Of a stretch of DNA of 64,000 nucleotides, positions 55,680 through 64,000 are shown in pieces. Under the pieces are notes generated by a model. That model ran no database searches. It was given only the letters and a program-made list of their open reading frames with translations, and was not told where the DNA came from. Position 1 is the stretch's first letter, and each line of letters begins with the position of its first letter. Both the position numbers and the translations under genes were made by a program. Source of the stretch: Eutreptiella sp. 'Long Island Sound 2002' (taxonomy: Eukaryota; Euglenozoa; Euglenophyceae; Eutreptiales; Eutreptiaceae); the NCBI GenBank assembly GCA_964036045.1, contig OZ038384.1:62717355-62781354 (forward strand). Direction: 5' to 3'.

Positions 55680-58600
55680 GGACCCCCCTCCCCTATTTTG
55701 AGGGTGCTGGATGCGAAAAAACAGATTGTAGGGACACACAGATCGTGACTCACACAATTTGCAACATCCGTTTGCACCAAAATCTGCCGTTTTTCCATGA
55801 AAAAACGGCCAAAAATGGCCGTTTTTCGGTCAAAAATTGAGTTTGTTGGCCTCAGACAAGCAGTTGAAGACCCCCCCCCTATTTTGAGGGTGCTGGATGT
55901 GAAAAAGCAAGTTGTAGTCACACACAGGTCACGCAAACACAATTTACAGCATCCGTATGCACCAAAATTTGCCATTTTTCATGAAAAAAACGGCCAACAA
56001 TGGCCATTTTTTGGTCAAAAGTTGGGATTTTTGGGCTCTCCCCTATTTTGAGGGCGCTGGATGCGAAAAAGCAGATTGTAGGGACACACAGATCACGCAA
56101 ACACAATTTACAGCATCCGTACGCACCAAAATATGCCATTTTTCATGAAAACCGGCGAAAAATGGCCTTTTTTTTGTCAAATATTGATTTTTTGGCTTTG
56201 TACAAGCAGTTGAAGGACCCCCCCCCCCCTATTTTGAGGGTGCTGGATGCAAAAAAGCAAGTTGTGGTCACAGAAAGATCACGACAACACATTTTGTAGC
56301 ATCCGTATGCACCACAATTTGCCGTTTCTCATGGAAAAAACGGCTAAAAATGGCCATTTCTTGGTCAAAAAATGATTTTTTTTGGCCTCAGACAAGCGGT
56401 TGAAGACTGCCCCCCTATTTTGAGGGTGCTGGATGCGAAAAAGCAGATTGTAGGGACACACAGAACACGCAAACACAATTTACAGCATCCGTATGCACCA
56501 AAATTTGCCATTTTTCATGAAAAAACGGCCAACAATGGCCATTTTTTGGTCAAAAGTTGGGATTTTTGGGATCTCCCCTATTTTGAGGGCGCTGGATGCG
56601 AAAAAGCAGATTGTAGGGACACACAGATCACGCAAACACAATTTACAGCATCCGTACGCACCAAAATATGCCATTTTTCATGAAAACCGGCGAAAAATGG
56701 CCTTTGTTTTGTCAAATATTGATTTTTTGGTCTTGTACAAGCAGTTGAAGGACCCCCCCCCCCCCTATTTTGAGGGTGCTGGATGCAAAAAAGCAAGTTG
56801 TGGTCACACAAAGATCACGAAAACACATTTTGTAGCATCCGTATGCACCACAATTTGCCGTTTCTCATGGAAAAAACGGCTAAAAATGGCCATTTCTTGG
56901 TCAAAAAATGATTTTTTTTTTGGCCTCAGACAAGCGGTTGAAGACTGCCCCCCTATTTTGAGGGTGCTGGATGCGAAAAAGCAGATTGTAGGGACACACA
57001 GATCACGCAAACACAATTAACAGCATCCGTATGCACCAAAATATGCCATTTTTCATGAAAACCGGCCAACAATGGCCATTTTTTGGTCAAAAGTTGGGAT
57101 TTTTGGGCTCTCCCCTATTTTGAGGGCGCTGGATGCGAAAAAGCAGATTGTAGGGACACACAGATCACGCAAACACAATTTACAGCTTCCGTACGCACCA
57201 AAATATGCCATTTTTCATGAAAACCGGCCAAAAATGGCTCCTTTTTTGTCAAATATTGATTTTTTGGCTTTGTACAAGCAGTTGAAGGACCCCCCCCCCC
57301 TATTTTGAGGGTGCTGGATGCGAAAAAGCAGATTGTAGGGACACACAGAACACGCAAACACAATTTACAGCATCCGTATGCACCAAAATTTGCCATTTTT
57401 CATGAAAAAACGGCCAACAATGGCCATTTTTTGGTCAAAAGTTGGGATTTTTGGGCTCTCCCCTATTTTGAGGGCGCTGGATGCGAAAAAGCAGATTGTA
57501 GGGACACACAGATCACGCAAACACAATTTACAGCATCCGTACGCACCAAAATATGCCATTTTTCATGAAAACCGGCGAAAAATGGCCTTTTTTGTCAAAT
57601 ATTGATTTTTTGGCTTTGTACAAGCAGTTGAAGGACCCCCCCCCCCCCTATTTTGAGGGTGCTGGATGCAAAAAAGCAAGTTGTGGTCACACAAAGATCA
57701 CGAAAACACATTTTGTAGCATCCGTATGCACCACAATTTGCCGTTTCTCATGGAAAAAACGGCTAAAAATGGCCATTTCTTGGTCAAAAAATGATTTTTT
57801 TTTGGCCTCAGACAAGCGGTTGAAGACTGCCCCCCTATTTTGAGGGTGCTGGATGCGAAAAAGCAGATTGTAGGGACACACAGATCACGCAAACACAATT
57901 TACAGCATCCGTATGCACCAAAATTTGCCATTTTTCATGAAAAAAACGGCCAACAATGGCCATTTTTTGGTCAAAAGTTGGGATTTTTGGGCTCTCCCCT
58001 ATTTTGAGGGCGCTGGATGCGAAAAAGCAGATTGTAGGGACACACAGATCACGCAAACACAATTGACAGCATCCTTACGCACCAAAATATGCCATTTTTC
58101 ATGAAAAGCGGCCAAAAATGGCCGTTTTTTGGCCAAATATTGATTTTTTGGCTTTGCACAAGCAGTTGAAGGACCCCCCCCCCCTAATTTGAGGGTGCTG
58201 AATGGAAAAAAGCAAGTTCTGGTCACACAAAGTTCACGACAACACATTTTGTAGCATCCACAATTTGCCATTTCTCATGGAAAAAACGGCTAAAAATGGC
58301 CATTTTTTGGTCAAAAAATTGTTCTTTTTGGCCTCATACAAGCGGTTGAAGACTGCCCCCATATTTTGAGGGTGCTGGATACGAAAAAGCGGATTGTGGG
58401 GGCACACAGATCACGCAAACACAATTTACAGCATCCGTACGCACCAAAATTTGCCAAAAAAAACGGCCACAAATGGCCCTTTTCTGGTCACATATTGATT
58501 TTTTTTGGCTTCGTACAAGCAGTTGAAGGATTCCCCCCCCTATTTTGAGGGTGCTAGATGCAAAAAAGCAAGTTGTATGCACACACGGACTACGAAAGCA

Positions 58601-58940
58601 CAATCTACAGCATCTGTATGCACCAAAATTTGCTATTTTTCATGGAAAAACTGCCAAAAATGGCCGTGTCTTGGTCAAAAATTGAGTATTTTGGCCTCAG
58701 ACAGGCAGTTGCAAAGCCCCCCCCCCATTTTCAGGGTGCTGGATGCAAAAAAGCATGCTGTGTGGGCACACCGATTGCCCAAACACAATTTACAGCATTC
58801 TTATGCCCCAAAATCTGCCATTTTTCAACAAAATCGGCGAAAAATAGCCATTTTTTTATCAAAAATTGTTTGTTTTTTTTAGCCTGAAACAAGCAGCTGA
58901 ACCACCCCCCCTCCCGGTTGGAGGGTGCTCGTTGCAAAAA
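55680..58940. repeat. Satellite family 2 main array, about 18 units, higher-order pattern
   Basis: TATTTTGAGGG(T/C)GCTGG starts recur at about 55692, 55879, 56043, 56230, 56415, 56577, 56766, 56955, 57115, 57300, 57468, 57649, 57836, 58006, 58188, 58364, 58540, then degenerate. Steps cycle roughly short (160-170), long (181-189), long (185-189). Short units carry GGGCTCTCCCC before the next unit. This suggests a three-unit higher-order repeat of about 535 bp. Array edges (58190 on) are more diverged than the middle. No genes. Confidence 0.9.
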
Positions 58941-59140
58941 AGCGAAATACGCCAAAGAACTACATAAAATATGATACTATGTGCATAAGAATGGGATGAG
59001 CGATGAACATTTGAGGTGTTTTTGGCCCTATTTTGCACCGTTGGTGGTCCATTTCCATATGGTTCATAGGTAGGCTTTTGCGTGCCTATCACCGTACACA
59101 CACATGTTTGAGGCTTAGGTTGTTATTTTTGGGGTACAAT
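58941..59140. repeat. Isolated satellite family 1 unit
   Basis: ACATAAAATATGATACTATG...CACACACATGTTTG matches family 1 units of the TAGGCTTTTGCG subtype, showing that family 1 flanks family 2 on both sides. Confidence 0.85.
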
Positions 59141-59650
59141 GGGGTAGGAGGAACCCCCCCCCCTGCTATTTGGGGGGTGTATAATTAAAACAAAAGGTTA
59201 CTTTTGGTCTTTTGGGGCACAAAACCTATTTTCATGGTTTTTTCGTGCCTATACTATACTATACAGGTACACTGGTGTGCAGCACTGTTCTGCTGCACCA
59301 CCCCAGAGCAGACAAAAATACTCCAAAATAGGCCGAATTCCAGGGTTTTTGATGGTTTGGGAGAAAGCTCGGGTGGGAGGAACCCCCCCATCCCTATTTT
59401 GGGGCCAGAGAATCCAAAGAAAATTGGAATTTCTGTCGAAAATCCTCTATAGGCAGGTACACTGGTGTGCAGCACTGTTTTGCGGGACCAGCCCAGAGCA
59501 GGCAAAAATACCCCAAAATAGGCCAAATTTCAGGGTTTTTGATATTTTTGGACAAAATTTGGGTAGGAGGACCCCCCCCCCCTATTTTGGGGGCCGTAGA
59601 AACCAAAAAAAATAGGTCATTTCTCGCGAAAAACCCCTTTTTGGTGATTT
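59141..59650. repeat. Satellite family 3, about 188-bp units
   Basis: CAGGTACACTGGTGTGCAGCACTG occurs at 59266 and 59454 (188 bp apart), each followed by an AAAATA-CCAAAATAGG block and a C-rich TAGGAGGA(C/A)CCCCCC stretch with TATTTTGGGG. The last feature is shared with family 2, so the two may be related. Confidence 0.8.
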
Positions 59651-59652
59651 TC

Positions 59653-59690
59653 TGAATTTTGGGAAAAAACAGCTGCTAAAATCATAGGTG
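59653..59690 (-). repeat. Terminal inverted repeat, right
   Basis: Exact reverse complement of 41243-41280. The inner continuation (about 59622-59652) matches the left end imperfectly beyond the 170-bp interruption there. Confidence 0.85.
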
Positions 59691-61342
59691 AAGGGATGTG
59701 CAGCTAATTGGTACACTGAGACTATTTCCGGATATGCAGCCCATCTTCAAGCTCGGATGAGTCATTTGTCATATTGGCCTGAGTCGGAAGGACTCATCAG
59801 TGCCGTGTCCAAGGTGGACATACCACCTCAGTCCAAAGACCTCTATGAAGATTTGACCGAGCATTATCGGGATGAGTTTCCTGACTGGGACTTCGAGTCT
59901 CATCCAGTCATTTCCGACCCGAATTTTTGGGATTGCGGTATGAGGTGGGACGATGACGAAAAAAAGATTCGGTTCAAGGGAAATATTGTGTGCCCTACAG
60001 CTCTTTTTGAAGACGTGGTGGTGGCAATACATTCTTATGGCCACCCTCGGGTGGAGAAGACTGTGGAGTTGTTTGATAGTAAATTTTGGTGCCTTGCCTA
60101 CGACTTGCCAAGAGGTAGGCGTAATCTGTCACCGGACATTGCTAAAATTCTTGGGCGATGTCATGAGTGTCAAACTACGAAGGCAAGGCGTGGCAAGCAA
60201 CCCGACACATGTGAATTTCCTCCTTCTCCGCAGTATCCTTTCACATCCCTTGCAATTGACTTTTGTAAATTGCCCGAGTGTTTGCAGAAGAACACTGGAA
60301 AAAAGGTGGACTATCTCATGGTCATCGTCTGTCGTCCAACCGGGTATGTATTATCAATGCCTTGTCAAGAAAAGGGATTGGACGGTAAGAATGCTGCTTC
60401 TCTGTTTTTGGATGGATGCGTCCATATGTTTGGGTTACCAAAAGAGTTCATTTGTGACAATGTGTCCATTATCAACTGTGAATGTTTGAGGGATTCGTTT
60501 GCCATGAGTGGAGTTGAACAACACAGCTCGGTGGCTAACGACCACAGAGCAACGGACGTGCTGAACGAGCTGTCCAAAGTATTGTAAACTCATTTAGGCA
60601 GTATCTTGAGCAGCGTGGGGGGTCCAGCAAGCACTTCTGGGTGGAAAGCTTGCCATTGGCCCTTTGGGCTTTGAACGATTTGCCGGGGACAGTCAGTGGG
60701 TATTCCCCACATCGACTTGCTTTTGGGAGAGATCATGTAGGCTGGAGGGATTGTTTCCCCGTATCCCTACAGGATGGCGCTGAAGATGCACGACAATGTT
60801 TTGGTCGCATGATGGACGAACGTCCTGAAGTGCGGGAGCGCCTTGAAGACCTCCGGGCCAAGGAGTTTGCCACATTTTTGGCCTAATATCTGGAGCAATC
60901 GTTCAAGCCGGGGGACCGTGTATGGGTACGTAATCGTATTGTAGAACGTCCTGTTCATTGCAAGCTTGAAAGGGTTTGGCAAGGCCCTTGTGAAGTATTT
61001 AGACGCATTTCACCCGGCACCTACCGTGTGAATATCCAAGGTAGGGAAGAGATCTTCACCTCTCAGCGATTGAAGCCCTATGTCCCTGACAAGGATGACA
61101 ACAAAGTGCCTTTCCACTATTATACAGATAGGGAAGGGTTGAATGAGACCAACAACTACGTGGTCGAGCGTTCTTTGGAGGATCGTGTTGTCAGGGGCAA
61201 GCGACAGTGGCGAGTCAAATTTGGGGGGTTCCCCGAACCAGAGTGGCATTATGCAGGCTCTTTCATGCATAATATCAACGATACATGGGCTCGGTACAAC
61301 CGTCAGAAAAGGATCGATTTGTCTTTGTCAGATTTTCGCTGA
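59691..61342 (+). pseudogene. pol: Gypsy integrase and C-terminal domain
   Basis: Coding resumes at the right inverted-repeat edge. A zinc-binding HHCC region has HSYGHPRVEKT and CHECQTTKAR. The core has Asp in LAIDFCKLP (near 60257), Asp in FICDNVS (near 60456) and Glu in VLNELSKVL (near 60568). The D-E spacing is 36 residues, one more than the usual 35. A frameshift near 60585 moves to the frame with LALWALNDLPGTVSG, then TAA 60884-60886, then GDRVWVRN and VWQGPCEVFRRI, and a C-terminal segment (VVERSLEDRVVRGKRQWRVK, GFPEPEWH) resembling a chromodomain. Integrase inserts cDNA; a chromodomain would guide it to modified chromatin. Confidence 0.85.
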
Positions 61343-61651
61343 ATTATTATTGATTTTCTATTTTTTCACCAGCTTTTGGCAGGTTGGCCCTCCCGAAAGA
61401 ATTTTTTCATCACACTTTCCCCGTTGGAGTGGAATGCTATCTCTTCACACTTTATTTAGGCAATTTTGCATTGATGTTTTGACCCTTTGCCATATGATCC
61501 CTTTGCCCTTATCCGTTGCCATTGATTGAGGGTGGTTGTCTCTCTTATGTTATAGCTTCCAACAGCAGCAGCGCAGCGAGCGCATGAGTCGCAGTCGCAA
61601 TCGCACTGCAGGCTGTGAATACTTAAGAAGCATCAAATGCCAGTTGTGTGA
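61343..61651 (+). other. DNA between the two LTR elements
   Basis: After the polyprotein stop there is T-rich DNA, then a GCAGCAGCGCAGCGAGCGC patch near 61562. The 3' LTR of the first gypsy and the 5' LTR of the second element should lie here, but I cannot define LTR borders. No gene. Confidence 0.35.
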
Positions 61652-63318
61652 ATGAAGTGCTGTATGATACTTCAATCTCTGGACAGGGCTTTTGTCCTCG
61701 AATTTGTGAAGTGTCTATGTATTTGTGCCCCGTCTAAAGATCCTGCGAGGTTTGTCGATTTGGGATTTTGGATTTTCAAGAAACAAGAGGAACAGGAGTA
61801 CAAGAGAGATCCCAAGGAACAACCACAACAAGTGGTAGCCAGCTAGGTGGCGGGGAAATCAATATCCGAGATCAATCGTCGACGCCGTCCACTTGATTTG
61901 GATTTCGATTTTATAATGGAGCGGCCCTTCGACGCCGCAGCTATGCTGCACTCTATCAGAGACAGTCTGTTTCGAACCGATTCACCCTTGCATCACGAGT
62001 TTTTGATTTCGTTAGAAACGTTCATCGCAGAGCGCATCGCAAGTCGAGAAAGTGGGTGGTTTCCATGCATTTCTCGTGATCTTCACAGCTTGTCGCAGAA
62101 GCATGCAGATACTCAAGCCAAGGTCATCGAATTGGAACAGAGCATGGATGCGTTGCAGACAACAGCAGCAAGTGCTACTGCGGCAACTGATCACCAAGTG
62201 GACACTTTGCAGTCCTCGACAAAGAATGCAACTCAAGCTGCTGTAAGCGAACTTCGACGCGTAGAGCATGAATGGTCGCAATGTTATGACTTTCTCAACG
62301 AATTTGCACGAGTGTCGAGCCAACAACCTTCGAATCACTTCCAGTTTCCACAACAGCAACCACAGCTACAACCACAACCACAACCACAGCCGTCTCCTTC
62401 GAGCCATCCGCTGTATTCACCACCGAGCAGTTCACCTCACCCTCCTTAACAACCACGTCCACAACCACCTGTCTTCGACCCAAACCCAGCGCACCAATTC
62501 GCAATTCAGCGTGCTCCAACACTCGAGATTCTAGGACGTCGTGTGGAGCGCTTGAATAAGCTGGTTAAAAGATTCTCTTGGAGACCTGGTTTTGGAGAGT
62601 TTCGCACATGGAAGGAGGACTTGTTACAAGCTTTCACCCTGTCGGATATCACTTCACCCGTCGATCAGGCGACCACCATATCCTTCCTCCTTGAAGGTGA
62701 TGCTGCCGAGTATTATCATAGTTTGACCAAAGCTGTACAGGATGACTGGTTCGAGCTCATGCGTGTGTTGGGCCAACGTTTCGATTGCATATCCCGTGAG
62801 CCAGTGTACCTGTCGAGAATAATAGGCTTGAAAGAAAGTGAGTTTCCTCGACATGCGGACTACGTCAGGGAGTTCCGCACTTGCGTTATCAAGTCGAAGT
62901 TTAACACCAGTGACCTCCAGATGGGTTACCTCATCAATTCTCCATTTGTTGAAGGTTTGTCAAATGACGCTGTTCGTTGGCAGTACATCGTTGAGGTCCG
63001 TTCGAGATGGCGTTCTGGTAGACCATTTGGTTTCCATAACTTGGTAGAGACCATCGCAGAAGCCTACATCGCGGCCGGATATCAGCTCGAAGAGGTACAG
63101 AACGCATCGAGTACGACATCTGATACAATGGGTCCTGTGGTCTCAAGGCCCCTGCCTATGATGGTACCACCAACTTGAACTTCAACGTTTCCTTCAAGCC
63201 CCATGCCAACACCACACGTCAACCCCATGCCGACTCCAGCTGCAGCCCCCACGGCTTCCACTGTGCCAGAGCCGATGAACCTGGATGCAATTGCCAAGCT
63301 CCGAGAAGAACTTCAGTA
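61652..63318 (+). pseudogene. gag: Gag of a second LTR retrotransposon
   Basis: One frame runs from ATG 61652 through TAG 61844-61846, TAA 62447-62449 and TGA 63176-63178 to 63318. If the first stop marks the leader, the start may be ATG 61917. Order: basic N-terminus, helical region with a coiled-coil stretch (about 62090-62290), Gln/Pro-rich linker (62340-62480), then a typical retrotransposon Gag capsid domain with FRTWKEDLLQAF, FLLEGDAAEYY, LMRVLGQRF and YVREFRTCV. The TAA falls inside a Pro/Gln run, where CAA is the obvious ancestor. It is cut at about 63318 by a new sequence, before any zinc knuckle. Confidence 0.75.
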
Positions 63319-64000
63319 AGTAAGTGAGTAAGTAAGGGCGGCCGCGTCCGCAGCCTCATCTGACATTTCAATGTTTGTTTCACATGGTGGCCGCCTCTGG
63401 CGGGAAGGAGAGCTCTCCACCATCAGTTCCCCTGGCGACCCCTGTCTCACCTCACTGCCGAGAACTTCAACCAGGTTCCCTTGGGGCATGACCGGCGGTA
63501 GGCTCCCTTCAGTCGCTGCCCTCACGGTTTCAGCTCCTTCCGGTCACCGTTTGAAGAATCCCCTGGCCTTCCCCCCCTAGTACAGCCTATTGGGCGCCTG
63601 CAGGCGGGTTTCCTGTAGATAGCCCTCGCCGACAGCAGAGCATTTCGCTCTGTCAACCACATTCCACCACTCCCCATCCCTCACGGGTTGGAGTACCCAC
63701 TCGGCTCCCCGATGCACTTGGGTGTCGTCCATCCATGGCTGGAAGCCAGGGGGCGACCCTTTCCACGTTCCCCCTGGTCCCGCTCACGCGTGAGCCTACG
63801 TGTACTCAGGCCATTGACCCGGGGATCTCAAGGTCAACCCTCACCCCTGCGGACACCTCACGGCCGTCCCGAAGTTCAGGGCATTGTCCCGACTTCCCGT
63901 GGTCAGGTTCCCCATGGTTGGCCCATGGTTCACCACTCCATGGCGACTGGTTTCCCAATCCCACGGGGCTGTTGCTTGGCGCTTTCCGTCTCCCTGCCCA
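63319..64000 (-). mobile_element. Probable non-LTR element end, minus orientation, runs off window
   Basis: The gag frame stops at AAGTAAGTGAGTAAGTAAGG, a 4-bp repeat like a LINE tail (CTTA units on the minus strand), after which GC-rich unrelated DNA begins. A minus frame of 70 codons (63525-63313) ends in the tail. No RT is visible in the 680 bp available. The other end and target duplication are outside the window, so this is an inference. Confidence 0.4.

Larger units (their letters stand above)
49412..56160. repeat. Large tandem duplication, copy 2 (empty site)
   Basis: Second copy, lacking the 1,186-bp insertion. Differences from copy 1 include GGCGGCGTTCC against GGCGGCATTCC near 53943, CTGCTAAGAG against CTGCTGAGAG near 53090, and AACACATGAC against AACACGTGAC near 54376. 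It continues into further satellite units after 56160. Confidence 0.9.
41243..59690. mobile_element. 18.4-kb segment with perfect 38-bp terminal inverted repeats
   Basis: 41243-41280 is the exact reverse complement of 59653-59690. The segment sits between the RNase H linker and integrase of the gypsy element. It begins CACCTATG and ends CATAGGTG; flanking bases are GTAA and AAGG, so a target duplication of AA is possible but not proven. Inside are three satellite-like families, a 6.7-7.9-kb tandem duplication, host-gene fragments and a nested small transposon. I see no transposase for the large segment, so it would be non-autonomous. An alternative is a local inverted duplication during repair that trapped satellite DNA. 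Confidence 0.65.
8266..61342 (+). mobile_element. Nested, decayed Ty3/gypsy-type LTR retrotransposon
   Basis: Plus-strand coding blocks appear in classic order: gag with coiled coil and zinc knuckles (8266-13371), protease (13426-13868 and 36850 on), pre-RT region, RT-RNase H (about 39414-41077), and integrase with a C-terminal domain (59688-61342). RNase H before integrase is the Ty3/gypsy order. The blocks are separated by three inserts, at 10435-12453, 13869-36849 and 41243-59690. Removing the first two, with one target copy each, restores gag and protease reading. Thirteen in-frame stops and several frameshifts show it is inactive. The LTRs were not identified. Confidence 0.8.

Noticed and set aside
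41775-58930. Regular repeats considered as a CRISPR array
   Set aside because: Units of 160-190 bp are contiguous satellite monomers with no unique spacers; eukaryotic context; no cas genes.
61820-61850. TGGTAGCCAGC as a tRNA primer-binding site of the second LTR element
   Set aside because: Starts with TGG as such sites do, but lies inside the open gag frame and cannot be tied to an LTR end or a known tRNA here.
9714-63178. Alternative genetic code reading TAA/TAG/TGA as amino acids
   Set aside because: All three stops are used, some where Trp fits and others where Gln or Arg fits, alongside frameshifts and a lost active-site Asp; decay explains it better. Not disproved without host genes.

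Overview
This is a 64-kb stretch of eukaryotic nuclear DNA made almost entirely of mobile elements and satellites. I see no bacterial operon structure, no rRNA or tRNA gene and no intact host gene. The repeat load, short consensus introns and retroelement types suggest a large, repeat-rich protist or algal genome, but the sequence does not settle the species.

Layout. (1) About 167-6279, minus strand: a decayed non-LTR retrotransposon, here LINE-1 (ORF1-like genes, then an EEP endonuclease-reverse transcriptase broken by one stop). (2) 6430-8265: a direct-repeat pair and non-coding DNA. (3) 8266-61342, plus strand: one Ty3/gypsy-type element (gag, protease, pre-RT region, RT-RNase H, integrase, C-terminal domain) about 53 kb long because three elements have inserted into it. 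The first insert is a 2.0-kb GC-rich element in gag (10435-12453, 10-bp target duplication GATTTGTTGA). The second is a very large non-LTR element, LINE-2, inside the protease gene (13869-36849, 13-bp target duplication with one mismatch, ACCT-repeat tail). The third is an 18.4-kb segment bounded by perfect 38-bp terminal inverted repeats between RNase H and integrase (41243-59690). Removing the first two inserts restores readable gag and protease frames, which is the strongest evidence for this reading. (4) 61343-63318: the gag of a second LTR element. (5) 63319-64000: GC-rich DNA with a 4-bp-repeat junction, probably another non-LTR insertion running off the window.

The 18.4-kb inverted-repeat segment is the most unusual part. 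It holds three satellite-like families with periods of about 160-190 bp, a nearly perfect tandem duplication (41479-49411 and 49412-56160), and fragments of cellular genes (histone H2A, a P-protein/OCA2-like transporter with apparent introns, and a PQ-loop transporter). One copy of the duplication also carries a 1,186-bp DNA transposon with pogo-like DNA-binding features; the other copy is a clean empty site.

None of the retroelements looks autonomous now. They carry many in-frame stops, nearly all explicable as C-to-T or G-to-A changes, plus a few frameshifts. LINE-2 is notable for its size, its tandem-repeat leader, several extra ORFs and an arginine/serine-rich protein downstream of its RT-RNase H.
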